Part shown: positions 22,114-32,475 of the stretch, piece by piece
Position numbering within the stretch: position 1 is the first letter of the stretch
Layout of the letters: each line of letters starts with the position of its first letter
Made by a program: the position numbers and the translations under genes
Notes under the pieces: generated by a model
What the model was told of the DNA's origin: nothing
The model's input: the letters and a program-made list of their open reading frames with translations, nothing else
The model's database searches: none
Assembly: GCA_036365145.1 (NCBI GenBank)
Contig: JAEOAD010000040.1
Span: 13,332,501 to 13,396,500 of the forward strand
DNA length: 64,000 nucleotides
Reading direction: 5' to 3'
Source of the DNA: Orientallactaga sibirica
Taxonomy: Eukaryota > Chordata > Mammalia > Rodentia > Dipodidae

Positions 22114-22278
22114 TATCTGAGAAAGAATGGGCACACCAGGGTCTCTAACCACTGCAAAGGAACACCAGACACATACACCACATTGTGCATCTGTCTTACG
22201 TGGGTACTGGGGAGTAGAACCAGGGTCCTTAGGCTTATGCAGGCAACCACCTTAACCGCCAAGGCATCTCTCCAGCCC
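22114..22278 (-). mobile_element. tRNA-derived SINE, tail lost
   Basis: TACATTGCT at 22090-22098 and 22279-22287 marks the duplication. Confidence 0.85.
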
Positions 22279-22298
22279 TACATTGCTTTTTTAAAAAT

Positions 22299-22402
22299 AA
22301 TTTTTTTAGACAAGGTCTCATGTAGCCTAGACTGACCTTGAGCTCCTAACCTTCCTGCTTCAGTGACACAAGCGTTAGGACAACAGACATGGACCACCAC
22401 AC
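22299..22402 (-). mobile_element. B1 SINE, old
   Basis: GACAAGGTCTCATGTAGCC to GGACCACCACACCT; strongly diverged. Confidence 0.6.
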
Positions 22403-22477
22403 CTCTTATTAATTTCTTTCTTGTTTTTATTTTTCTTTTCCTTTCTATCTTTCTATTTTATTTTTCTTGTTGTTTTC

Positions 22478-22620
22478 TGTTTTAGAGGTAGGGCCTCACT
22501 CTAGCCCAGGCTAACCTGGAACTCACTCTGTAGTCTAGGCTGACCTTGAACTCATGACAACGAGGTAGAACCCTCAGCCTCCCAGTGCTTATATTATAGA
22601 CATGAGCCACCACACCCAGC
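22478..22620 (-). mobile_element. B1 SINE, diverged
   Basis: GAGGTAGGGCCTCACTCTAG to GCCACCACACCCAGC. Confidence 0.8.
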
Positions 22621-23060
22621 TATTACATTTCTTGTCTCTGAGATTCCCCACCCCGCTGCTTCCAGAGTACACATTCACCTCCCCTGACCTATACCTGTAG
22701 GGAACTCACCAACGGGGTCACCACCCACAATGCCTGCTGACCTCAGCAGATCTAAAACCAGTGCCTTCTGCAAAAACAATAGCCAGGGTTGATCTTGGGC
22801 TTTCACACAGGTCTTTGATTTGTCATCAGTCCACATTACAGTCACTACATAGAAGGAACCTGGAAACCACCCCAAGGGAAAGGCTTTGAATAATACTTAT
22901 TTATCTAACATTATTAAAATTAATATTAGCAGGAAGTATAGAAAACAGGCAAAGCTTTCCTCTCGTGCATAAGATGCAGTATTTCTCACTTGTGTGAACT
23001 GCTGGGTCATCAACATTAATTATCCTACAATGGGGAGTCTTACGCAATATTGACCTGTTT
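22621..23060. other. Intergenic, nothing recognised
   Basis: No gene or repeat recognised. Confidence 0.4.
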
Positions 23061-23505
23061 GGTTTGTAGTCTCCATTTTTGGAGGGGGGGAGAAAGTCTT
23101 TTTATTTTGGCTTACAGTCTCAAGGGGAAGCTTCATGAAGGCAGGGAAACTCTGGCATGCGCGGATGCCTAGCATCCCCTCTGCCACCAGTAGGCGGACA
23201 ACAACACTAGGAGAGCGAGTCCAGTTCTGGCAAGAGAGAGCTAGTTGTATCACCCTTAAGCCTGCCCCCCAACAACCCACCTCCTCCAGCAAGCCTGCAC
23301 CTCCCAAATTGCCATTGGCTGGGAAACGGCAAATCGGCAGGGACTCAGCCAGGTGGAGCTCAGGCTTCTCTGCATACCTTTGGGCTAGAAATCTGCCCCC
23401 CTCCGCCCTCCCCTCAGTGACACCCCCTCCAGCCAGGTGGCTGGAAATCCAAGTTTTAATAGAACACCTGAGTCTATTGGGGGACATACATTCAAACTAC
23501 CCCAT
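23061..23505 (+). mobile_element. Unclassified interspersed repeat, family R, copy 1
   Basis: GGCTTACAGTCTCAAGGGGAAGC, GGCGGACAACAACACTAGGAG, CCTCCTCCAGCAAGC, CACCTCCCAAATTGCC and TCTATTGGGGGACATAC recur in the same order at 47520-47800. The family name is unknown to me. Confidence 0.6.
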
Positions 23506-23984
23506 GCAGTTTAAGTGGAAGTGAATGCCTGGGTTCAGATTCTGATGCTTGTCATTGAATTATCCGGCCTCCATTGCAGAGTTCTGGAATTTCGCTTTCT
23601 TTGAGATGTGTGCACAAAAGAGGATGTGTGCAATCAGCATCCATTGAGTCATTTGTCCCGGACCGTTGTTCCTTGGGAAATAAAGTGCCTGTCTGCCCCC
23701 ACTCACCATCTATCTTGTCCTAGTTTTCAAGTAACATAATGGCATGGCCTGTGAGTGTGTAAGTCTCTAAACAATTCTTCAAAAATACAAACTCATATCA
23801 AGACGGTAAAGGAGAAGTCATAAGTGGGGAGGAAATGTTTATTGTGTACATAATCAACAAAATTCAATGAAACTTAAAGCACCCATATATAATCAATGAA
23901 AAATAAAATCTTAAAAAACCCAAAGGGGAAAAAGAGGCAAAGAGATAAGTGGACATTTTAATGGAGATTACATTTATGAGAAGT
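23506..23984. other. Intergenic, nothing recognised
   Basis: AT-rich from 23750; no gene recognised. Confidence 0.4.
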
Positions 23985-24090
23985 GTTAGTCAGCAGTTAA
24001 GGCGTCTGTCTGCAAAGCCTAAGGACCCACATAAGCCAGATGTACATAGTGGTGCATGCGTCCAGAGTTTGTTTGCCGTCTCTTTTACAA
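23985..24090 (+). mobile_element. tRNA-derived SINE fragment
   Basis: AGTCAGCAGTTAAGGCGTC and CACATAAGCCAGATGTAC to GAGTTTGTTTGCCG. Confidence 0.75.
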
Positions 24091-24099
24091 GGTAGGGAG

Positions 24100-24375
24100 T
24101 GCAAATTACCCCCGTGGGGAGATGTCACATCCACTACAGTGGCAAAGATTCTTTGGATGGGTAGCTATGGATTCTTCTGTCACTAGGCATGAAAACTGGT
24201 ACAGTATAGTGGCATAGAAAACAGTAGATTAACTAGATCATCCCCTTGGGCATAGTAACTAAACCCCTGGGTACATACCTCAGAAACTTGGACAGTGGCA
24301 CCAGGGACATGTATGAGAACATTCAGGGCACTCGTGTAAGACATGGGTTTTCTTGCCCATCTTGCTGGGAATGTA
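24100..24375 (+). mobile_element. L1 ORF2 fragment, old
   Basis: GGTACAGTATAGTGGCATAG, CCCCTGGGTACATACCTC and GTATGAGAACATTCAGGGC align in order with the ORF2 end region of L1 (CCTGGGTATATAC, ATGTTCATAG). Confidence 0.5.
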
Positions 24376-24501
24376 GATGGCACTGGGTGCTCAGCGAGTG
24401 ACCACGCTGGCTGCTGAGACCGAGGGGTGGGAGGAGGGAGTCAGAGCCATGTCCTCTCTGTCCCCAAGGGATCCTCCAGTCATTTTCGTCCTTTGCTCTT
24501 T

Positions 24502-24529
24502 AAAAAATATTGTATTTATTTGCAAGCAG

Positions 24530-24587
<58 letters not shown>

Positions 24588-24749
24588 GGAGAGAATGGGC
24601 ATGACAGGGCCTCTAGCCACTACAAAAAAACTCCAGACCCATGCACCACTTTGTGCATCTGGCTTTATGTGGGCACTGGGGAATCAAACCCGGGTCTAAT
24701 ATTAGGCTTTGCAGGCAAGCACCTTAATTGCTGAGCCATCTCTCCAGGC
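24502..24749 (-). mobile_element. tRNA-derived SINE with (GAAA)n
   Basis: (GAAA)n at 24531-24588 in the AG tract; head CTGAGCCATCTCTCCAGG; flanked by CCTTTGC on both sides. Confidence 0.92.
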
Positions 24750-25250
24750 CCCTTTGCACTTTTATTCACTTGCTTATTACTGCTTTGGGGATACATCGAA
24801 GTGCAAGCTCCAGAATCCAATGTATGTATTCTCACCCCTTTTTGAACTTGGACAAGACTTTCTGGTCTGTTCTTTCTCACATTCCTCCTGTGTGCTTGGA
24901 ACTGAACCTAACCATGGTAGTGGTAGCTGTTGATTCTTTGTTTGACCTGTCAGTTTTCCTTCCACTTCTCTCTGCATTTCTGACAGTATTAGCTTTGGAT
25001 TAGGGCTATTTGCCTATGAATTTGAGGTGCTTTACCAAAGTCTAATTTCCTTCAGGAAAGGCCCTCCTTCTGTTAAATGTTAATCCTCAAAGGGCCTGGC
25101 ACACTGAAACTCCTGGCTTAGGGACAAGCGCCCTGGCAAAGCCGACTGTCTTAGCTCCTTCACACTTTGTTAACTTTGGACAGGTGGCTCACTTTCTAAA
25201 GAAGAATCTTTTTCATACTCTTTTACAATGTGTTAAAAAAATTAATTATG
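24750..25250. other. Intergenic, nothing recognised
   Basis: Open frames on both strands of 66-91 codons without recognisable products. Confidence 0.4.
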
Positions 25251-25255
25251 TGTAT

Positions 25256-25301
<46 letters not shown>

Positions 25302-25800
25302 ATGGGCATATGTGCCACAGCACACATGTGCAAGCCAGTGATACCTCCCAGAATCTGTGTCTGTACTCTTCTTCCACCTTCTCTGAGCCAGGGTCACATG
25401 CTGCAAATAGCAGTCTAGCTGGATTTTGAACTTTGGATTCTCCTGGCTCTGCCTCGCAGTGTCCTGGGTGCCTTGGGATCACAGATACTTACAACACCTT
25501 CATATGGATGCTGGGGAATTGAACTCAGGTCAGCAAGCTTTGCAAGACAACACCTTTAGGGCTGAAGAGATGGCTCAGTGGTTAAAGGTGCTTGCTTGCA
25601 AAGCTTGAAGGCCTGGGTTCAATTCCCCATTATTCACATAAAGTCAGATGCACAAAAGTGACACATGCATTTGTAGTTCCCACGCAGTTGGCAGGAAGCC
25701 CTGGCCCACACATATGCACTCTCTTGTCTATTTCTCTCTCTCTGGCCCTCGCCCTCCCAGATACATAAAGCTTTAGCTACTGAGCTATCCTGCAGCTCCA
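25251..25800 (-). mobile_element. B4/RSINE1-like SINE, split by another SINE
   Basis: (TG)n 25259-25299, then body to GCTGGGGAATTGAACTCAGG and AGACAACACCTTTA. After the inserted SINE (25559-25765) it resumes with CTTTAGCTACTGAGC and ATCCTGCAGCTCC, the head in reverse. Confidence 0.65.
25559..25765 (+). mobile_element. tRNA-derived SINE inside a B4-like SINE
   Basis: GGGCTGAAGAGATGGCTCAG head to (TC)n; short CATAAAG end. Confidence 0.85.
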
Positions 25801-25934
25801 CAATATATTTTACAGTGGTTCACAATAGTTTTTCGACTATTTTCACAATGCTTTTACAATGCAGGGAGGTCATGAATATTAAACGAAAGAGCATGAGAAA
25901 GCCCATGACTACATGAGGCAAAAATGCCCTTTTA

Positions 25935-26157
25935 GGGTTGGAGAGATGGCTTAGCGGCTAAGGTGCTTGCCTGCAAAGCCAAAGGACTCAGGTTCAATTC
26001 CCCAGGACCCACGTAAGCCAGATGCACAAGGGCGCGCATGCCTCTGGAGTTCGTTTGCAGTGGCTGGAGGCCCTGGCGTGCCCATTCTCTCCCTCCCCCC
26101 CACACCTGCTTATTTCTGTATCCCCTCCATAAATAAAAATAAAATGTGTTTGTTTTT
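25935..26157 (+). mobile_element. tRNA-derived SINE with TSD
   Basis: AATGCCCTTT at 25923-25932 and 26158-26167. The last recognised repeat before the NMU duplication. Confidence 0.93.
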
Positions 26158-26832
26158 AATGCCCTTTAAAAAATATTAACATGCTTCTTTTTGTCCCTTT
26201 CCTCAACACTCTCTCGCCTTTCAAAAAGAGGTCAAATAAAATCAGTATCTTTTTTTGTGTTTTTTCTCGGCAGGAAATGAGAACCGTAGTTATTCGTTGA
26301 TGTCCAGAAAGAGGCCGATTCCCAGAGCTTTCCAACAAAGAAGTCTGGAGACTGAGAAGAGGTCCTGCCAGAAATCTGAAATGCCATGGAAAAGGTACAC
26401 TTGGGCTTGGGTTATTTAACCAATGGGCCTCCACGCCTTCCACACTTCCTACAAAAGTGTGTGTGGTCCCAGCCCCGCCCTTCCTTTCCCACCTTCCTGA
26501 GCAGACATGTCCGCATCACCCTGAATGGTATGAGACCGCGTTGCAATAGCATCTACCTCTGCGCATTCCTGAGGACAGAGCGTCCTCCAGATATGCCCAG
26601 ACGTGCAGGATGCTGGGGAGCCAGAGAGGCGCTTGAACGGAGGAAAGGTGGACTTCAGGGTCCTAGAGTCCAGGGAGATGGACATCACAAGGCCAGGAGA
26701 AGCAGAGAAAGACTCATGAGGAGCATCTCCAAATGCCACTGAAATCACCTAGATCCCAGACTCTCCCGGGAGTTGCCATCCGAGTCCCTCGGGCTCCCAC
26801 CCAGATCCTTCCCAGAGCGCAGCGTGGTACCC

Positions 26833-27075
26833 TGAGTCAGAGGCTCTGGCCAGGGCCAGGGTGGGGGGCGGGGAGCAGGTCCCTCTCCGGGATGCAGCGG
26901 GGGCGGGCCGGGGTGACGCCACGGAGCCGGGGGGGGGGGGGAGAAGGGAGGGTGATGGAGGGGACAGAGGAGGGCGGCGAGGTGACGCGCGCGGGGGGTG
27001 GCGGGGGACGACACCGTCCCAACCCACGTGTGCGCCAGATTTAAAAGTTGGTGATGCGCGGAGATGGTCACTTCG
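26833..27075 (+). promoter_or_regulatory. NMU promoter, upstream copy
   Basis: GC-rich and CpG-rich. Visible elements in order: AP-1 consensus TGAGTCA 26833-26839, GC box GGGCGGG 26901-26907, CRE-like half sites TGACGC 26914-26919 and 26983-26988, perfect E-box CACGTG 27025-27030, and TATA-like TTTAAAA 27040-27046. A start about 25-30 bp downstream, near 27070, is inferred. Confidence 0.65.
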
Positions 27076-27345
27076 GTGTTTGTCAAGCTGGGCGACAGGC
27101 GCACGAGGGACGCGCAAAGTCCGGCTAGAGCATCGAGGACGACGCAGTGCAGAGGGTCCCAGGTTGTCGTGGTCCCCACCACCACCACCTCCACCCGGTC
27201 ACCCAGCGAGCGCAGAATGTCGCGAGCCGAGGACCGCCGGCCCCGGCTGTCGGTGTCACGGGTGGCCGCCGCGTGCGGGCTGCTGTCGCTGCTGCTGGTC
27301 GCCTGCTGCGCGGGCGCCTGCAGAGGTAAGTAGTCCAGCCGGGCG
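26860..27345. other. CpG-island-like segment over exon 1, copy 1
   Basis: Dense CG dinucleotides and G/C runs (GGGGCGGG, GACGCGCGCGG, CGCCGCGTGCGGG) in an otherwise AT-rich, CpG-poor window. Spans the promoter and first exon. Confidence 0.8.
27217..27325 (+). CDS. NMU: NMU coding exon 1, upstream duplicate copy
   Basis: Encodes MSRAEDRRPRLSVSRVAAAC, then a Leu-rich stretch ending GACR, plus the first base of a split Gly codon; donor AGAG|GTAAGT. The 109 coding bases are identical to the copy at 28799-28907. It has its own TATA-like box and GC-rich promoter, and its donor phase fits exon 2 at 35806. It could therefore serve as an alternative first exon giving the same protein. There is no acceptor before the second copy, so the two first exons are not expected to be joined. 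It may be a real duplication or an assembly artefact. Confidence 0.75.
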
Positions 27346-27433
27346 CGCAGCCTGCACCCCTTGGGCTGCTAGAAACGCACCACGGGACTCCTAAGGGGAA
27401 TTCAAGCAGAAAATCCCAACGCTTTTCTTTCTT

Positions 27434-27594
27434 ATTTCAGAGAGAGAGAGAGAGAGAGAGAGAGACTCCATATGTGAGATAACTCCCCCTTGTGCATCTG
27501 GTTTAGGTTTACATGGGTCCTGGGAATCGAGCTTGAACCTGGATCCTTAGGCTTCACAGGCAAGCGTTTAACAGCTAAGCCATCCCTCCAGCCC
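27434..27594 (-). mobile_element. tRNA-derived SINE (inside duplication copy 1)
   Basis: (AG)n, then body and head TAAGCCATCCCTCCAGCCCC; AG tract longer and body slightly different from the twin at 29025-29172. Confidence 0.9.
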
Positions 27595-27767
27595 CGCCTT
27601 CCCCCACCCTCCAACGCTTTCCTTTCCATCCCTGTTAGGAAGCAAAAGTCACTCCCTGACTTGCCAAGGCGAGGAAGACTTGGGATAAACTCAGCCTCCT
27701 AGTGACCCAGCTGGCAATTGCATTTAGATCGTCCTGGGCGGATGAAAACAGGCCCTTTAGAGTTGAT

Positions 27768-27890
27768 CGCCTTTTAATCCCAGCACTCAGAAGGCAGAGG
27801 TAGGAGGATCACTGTCAATTTGAGGCCACCCTGAGATTACAGAGTAAATCCCAGGTCAGCCTGGGCTAGAGTGAGACCTTACCTCAAAAA
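27768..27890 (+). mobile_element. B1 SINE, 5'-truncated (copy 1)
   Basis: Starts CGCCTTTTAATCCCAGC and ends CCTTACCTCAAAAAAGG. Confidence 0.9.
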
Positions 27891-28425
27891 AGGGGGTGTG
27901 TGGAGGCCCGATTCCCAGAGCTTTCCAACAAAGAAGTCTGGAGACTGAGAAGAGGTCCTGCCAGAAATCTGAAATGCCATGGAAAAGGTACACTTGGGCT
28001 TGGGTTATTTAACCAATGGGCCTCCCGCCTTCCACACTTCCTACAAAAGTGTGTGTGGTCCCAGCCCCGCCCTTCCTTTCCCACCTTCCTGAGCAGACAT
28101 GTCCGCATCACCTGAATGGTATGAGACCGCGTTGCAATAGCATCTACCTCTGCGCATTCCTGAGGACAGAGCGTCCTCCAGATATGCCCAGACGTGCAGG
28201 ATGCTGGGGAGCCAGAGAGAGGCGCTTGAACGGAGGAAAGGTGGACTTCAGGGTCCTAGAGTCCAGGGAGATGGACATCACAAGGCCAGGAGAAGCAGAG
28301 AAAGACTCATGAGGAGCATCTCCAAATGCCACTGAAATCACCTAGATCCCAGACTCTCCCGGGAGTTGCCATCCGAGTCCCTCGGGCTCCCACCCAGATC
28401 CTTCCCAGAGCGCAGCGTGGTACCC

Positions 28426-28655
28426 TGAGTCAGAGGCTCTGGCCAGGGCCAGGGTGGGGGCGGGAGCAGGTCCCGCTCCGGGATGCAGCAGGGGCGGGCC
28501 GGGGTGACGCCACGGAGCCGGGGGGGAGAGGGAGGGTGATGGAGGACAGAGGAGGGCGGCGAGGTGACGCGCGCGGGGGGTGGCGGGGGACGACACCGTC
28601 CCAACCCACGTGTGCGCCAGATTTAAAAGTTGGTGATGCGCGGAGATGGTCACTT
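28426..28655 (+). promoter_or_regulatory. NMU promoter, downstream copy
   Basis: Same elements as the upstream copy: TGAGTCA 28426-28432, GC-rich block, TGACGC half sites, E-box CACGTG 28607-28612 and TATA-like TTTAAAA 28622-28628. The long G-run of copy 1 is shorter here. All core elements are intact, so both copies look able to initiate. Confidence 0.65.
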
Positions 28656-28925
28656 CGGTGTTTGTCAAGCTGGGCGACAGGCGCACGAGGGACGCGCAAA
28701 GTCCGGCTAGAGCATCGAGGACGACGCAGTGCAGAGGGTCCCAGGTTGTCGTGGTCCCCACCACCACCACCTCCACCCGGTCACCCAGTGAGCGCAGAAT
28801 GTCGCGAGCCGAGGACCGCCGGCCCCGGCTGTCGGTGTCACGGGTGGCCGCCGCGTGCGGGCTGCTGTCGCTGCTGCTGGTCGCCTGCTGCGCGGGCGCC
28901 TGCAGAGGTAAGTAGTCCAGCTGGG
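28450..28925. other. CpG-island-like segment over exon 1, copy 2
   Basis: Second copy of the CpG-rich promoter and exon 1 block, with the same CG-dense text as copy 1. Confidence 0.8.
28799..28907 (+). CDS. NMU: NMU coding exon 1, downstream copy (signal peptide)
   Basis: ATG with A at -3 gives residues 1-36 and the first base of Gly37. Residues 16-34 form the hydrophobic core and small-residue cleavage region of a signal peptide; processing is expected near A34, as in human. This ATG was chosen because it matches the family start. An in-frame ATG at 28646 would add 51 residues in front and bury the signal peptide. Donor AG|GTAAGT, phase 1. This copy is nearest exon 2 and is used for the gene model. 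Confidence 0.93.
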
Positions 28926-30373
28926 CGCGCAGCCTGCACCCCTTGGGCTGCTAGAAACGCACCACGGGACTCCTTTTGCTAAGGGGAATTCAAGCAGAAA
29001 ATCCCAACGCTTTTCTTTCTTATTTCAGAGAGAGAGAGAGAGATAACGAACTCCATATGTGTGCGCCCCCTTGTGCATCTGGCTTACATGGGTCCTGGGG
29101 AATCGAGCTTCGAACCTGGATCCTTAGGCTTCACAGGCAAGCGTTTAACAGCTAAGCCATCTCTCCAGCCCCGCCTTCCCCCACCCTCCAACGCTTTCCT
29201 TTCCAGCCCTGTTAGGAAGCAAAAGTCACTCCCTGACTTGCCAAGGCGAGGAAGACTTGGGATAAACTCAGCCTCCTAGTGACCCAGCTGGCAATTGCAT
29301 TTAGATCGTCCTGGGCGGATGAAAACAGGCCCTTTAGAGTTGATCGCCTTTAATCCCAGCACTCAGAAGGCAGAGGTAGGAGGATCACTGTCAATTCGAG
29401 GCCACCCTGAGATTACAGAGTAAATCCCAGGTCAGCCTGGGCTAGAGTGAGACCTTACCTCAAAAAAAGGGGGGTGTGTGGTTGCAGTTTGGGCTGGAGA
29501 GATGGCTTAGCGGTTAAGGCACTTGCCTACAAAGCCAAAGGATCCAGGTTCCGTCCCCCAGTACCCACATGAGCCAGCTGCACAAGGTGGTACATGCGTC
29601 TGGAGTTTGTTTGCAGTGCCTCTCTCTCAATAAATAAATAATTTAAAACTTTTTTAAAAAGGGTTTTCCTGCAGCATGTTAATGACATTGTTGCACATAA
29701 AGTCGCAGCAAACATGGAAGGCCCAGCCCAACTTCTGCGCGCGGTGGACTGCTAAAGCCAGGGAAGGCAGAAGTGGTGTAAGCACCACAGGGACATCGTG
29801 AGTTCAGCTTCCAGGAAACAAGTAGGAAGAGTAAGGTCAGCCGGGGAGAGCTGAAGCTTTGGCAGAAAGCCAATGTACCCGTGGAGGGATCACTTTCCTG
29901 GCTCTGGAAAGAACGTGTCTTTACCAGGTCATGGGGGGTGTGGGGAGTGACTGTCATTCGCCCCAACAAGCTGGGGGTTCTTCCATTGACATCCACAGCC
30001 CTGCTGCAGCCAAGAATTCTGCAGACAGGCCCGGGTTCTCTCAGCTCAGCATCTCTCTGCCCTCCTGTAAGTGAGGTAAATTAGAGGTGGGCAGATTTCA
30101 TCTTTCAAAAAAAAAAAATCAGAGTTAAAAAGCCCAACTGCAGAGAGCTTACAACCGATCCTCAACTAGAGACGGAGAGGGAGCCTGTTTATACTTTGCC
30201 TAATCTATTTCTCACGCCTTCTCTTCATCATTTTGATCTTTTCTGAGGCATTTGGGGAGGTAACATCCTCACTTGAAAAGCAAGGTAGCGTGCCTTTGAA
30301 ATCTAAGCAATAATCCCTAATAAAGGTAACCTTGTCCAGGTGGTAATACAACATAACAACAGGTTAGCTAAGT

Positions 30374-30411
<38 letters not shown>

Positions 30412-32421
30412 TTTAGATATTGTCTTGGAAATGTGGTTAGGATGAAAATCCTGACCTACTTTAACACACTGTAAAGAGAGCAGTGGGCATGGCCTGCACC
30501 CCGATAAATTATAATTTGAAGTCTCTTTGTTATGCAAAGAAAGGTCCTTTCCGGGTGTGTGACATGCTGCATGCTTGCGATGGGTTTTGCATCTATGAGA
30601 TAGTAACCGTCTTGGATGAGGAATAGCTGGTTCCCAAGAAAGATGAGCCTGAGGTGTTATTTCCAAAGGAGCGAATCTGCCGGCAGACCACACCTCATGA
30701 ATGACCTCCAGATTTTTCAAGCAAAATAATGTGATGCTTCCTTCACTGTCCCGAAAGCTTCCTGACTACCCTTTATGTCTTCATGCCCTTTCAGATCTGC
30801 TCTTTTAAAATAAATAAATAGTGATTGATTGGTTGATTGATTTGTCAGGAGGGCATGCCAGGGTCTCTTGCTGCTGCAAATGAATACCTGCCCGGCTTTA
30901 TGAGGGTACTGGGGTGTTGAACCCAGACCAGCAGGCTTTGTAAGCAAGCGCCTTAAACTTCCAAGCCATCTCACCAGCCTCCAGATTTGTTCTTAAGATG
31001 AAAACATAAATAAATTTAATATCTCTAAAAAATGTGTCAGGTAGGAGAGAGGTGAATGCACAATGTGGTCTGCATTAGCCCTCAGTCCTTCAAAATGGAC
31101 ATAAATAAGCAAAAGTTGGAGAGACTATACCAAGATCAAACAGGATGGCAATGGGAACTGAATGTACCTAAAACAACAAATAATGTCACAGAGCCAGATA
31201 GGAAAATAAATGAGCATAAATGCAGCATTAGTTTCAAAAAAATAGCAGCACCCACAATAGCAGTGAGATGGTAGTTGAAAATCGTTTATTCTAAGAACTT
31301 TATTTAAAAAAGGGAAATTTCCTATATGAGGGATATGCTTTGGATATCCAGCCTGATTTAATCACTGATTACACCTGTGACAATAAGTGTTCAAATGCCC
31401 AACTGAATTAAAGTCCTCCTTCCTACCCAGATCTCTACTCATTGAATGATTCCCCATGTCTTAATGCTGCGCAGCAGCGTTGGCAATGAAATAAGAAAAA
31501 TGGAACCACATTTAGAATAATCAGGTCTGCCTTAGGAGTGGTACTGAAGTAGAAACACATTGAAAATGATTGAGAGCTGTAATCTTTATGATTGGGAGAG
31601 AAATGCCAGCATGTGACAATATGGAAAGGGATCTTAGTACCGCTTTCTGCCAGTCCTGTATAAAAACCACCACATCCAGGGCTGGAGAGATGGCTTAGGG
31701 GTTAAGGTGCCTGCCTGCCAAACCTAAGAACTCCTGTTCGATTCTCCAGGTCCCGTGTTTAGTCAGATGCAAGGGCGCAATGCCGCACTTGCCCACAAGG
31801 GGGCGTACGCATCTGGAATTCATTCACAGTGGCTGAAAGGCTGCTGGTGCACCCATTCTCTCTCTGTCTCTGTCTATCTATCTCTCTCTGTCTCTGTCTC
31901 TCTCAAATAAATGAAGAAAGAAAGAAAACCACATCCAAGGTGATGTGGTTTGAGTATGACTGTTCTTTGAAGTTTCATTTTTGGGAATTATGGTTTGCAG
32001 TGTGGTGACACTGAGAGATGATGAACCTTCACGAGGTGGGCTTACTGGGAGGTGGTTAGGTCATTGTGAACAGTGCCCTCAGAAGGAATGGAAGGAGCTC
32101 CTTGTGGGACTCTGGCTAGTTGACAAGAGAGTGAGTTATGAGAAGCCTGGCTCCTCTCTTCTCTCTCATCGTGTGCTCAATCACTCTAACCTCTGATCCC
32201 ATCCACCATGAAGTGGGGTCAAAACTGAGCTGGGCTGGAGAGATGGCTTAGGGGTAAAGACCCATGTTCCACTCTCCAGATCCCATGTAAGTCAGACACA
32301 CAAAGGTGAGGCAAGCGCAAGGACACACATGCCCACTAGGTGGCACAAGCATCTGGAGTTTGATTTCAGTGGCTGAGGCCCTGGTGTGCCAATTCTCTCT
32401 CTCTGTCTCTCTGTCTCTCTG

Positions 32422-32475
<54 letters not shown>

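Larger units (their letters stand above)
26312..27903. repeat. Tandem duplication, copy 1 (NMU promoter, exon 1, start of intron 1)
   Basis: 1592 bp beginning AGGCCGATTCCCAGAGC and ending at GGGTGTGTGG, directly followed by the same beginning at 27904. It contains a GC-rich promoter, exon 1, a minus-strand tRNA SINE (27434-27594) and a 5'-truncated B1 (27768-27890). It differs from copy 2 mostly by short indels in G-runs and AG-runs plus scattered substitutions, by eye a few percent. Confidence 0.97.
27904..29481. repeat. Tandem duplication, copy 2
   Basis: 1578 bp, head-to-tail with copy 1, ending in the same GTGTGTGG as copy 1 and then passing into unrelated sequence (TTGCAGTTTGGGCTGG). 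It carries the second NMU exon 1, the same truncated B1 (29345-29468) and the same minus-strand SINE (29025-29172). Because the SINEs are shared, the duplication is younger than both insertions. Confidence 0.97.

Noticed and set aside
28342..28776. Antisense open frames of 89-149 codons over both promoters
   Set aside because: Expected in CpG-rich DNA lacking A/T stops; Pro/Ser-rich and present only because the promoter is GC-rich.
27217..28907. Splicing of the two NMU first exons in series
   Set aside because: Neither first exon has an acceptor, and joining them would repeat the signal peptide out of phase; alternative use is the only sensible reading.
28326..28982. Open frame of 218 codons, and its shorter twin near 26733-27394
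   Set aside because: GC-rich promoter sequence read in the wrong frame over NMU exon 1; product is Pro/Arg/Gly-rich with no family resemblance.
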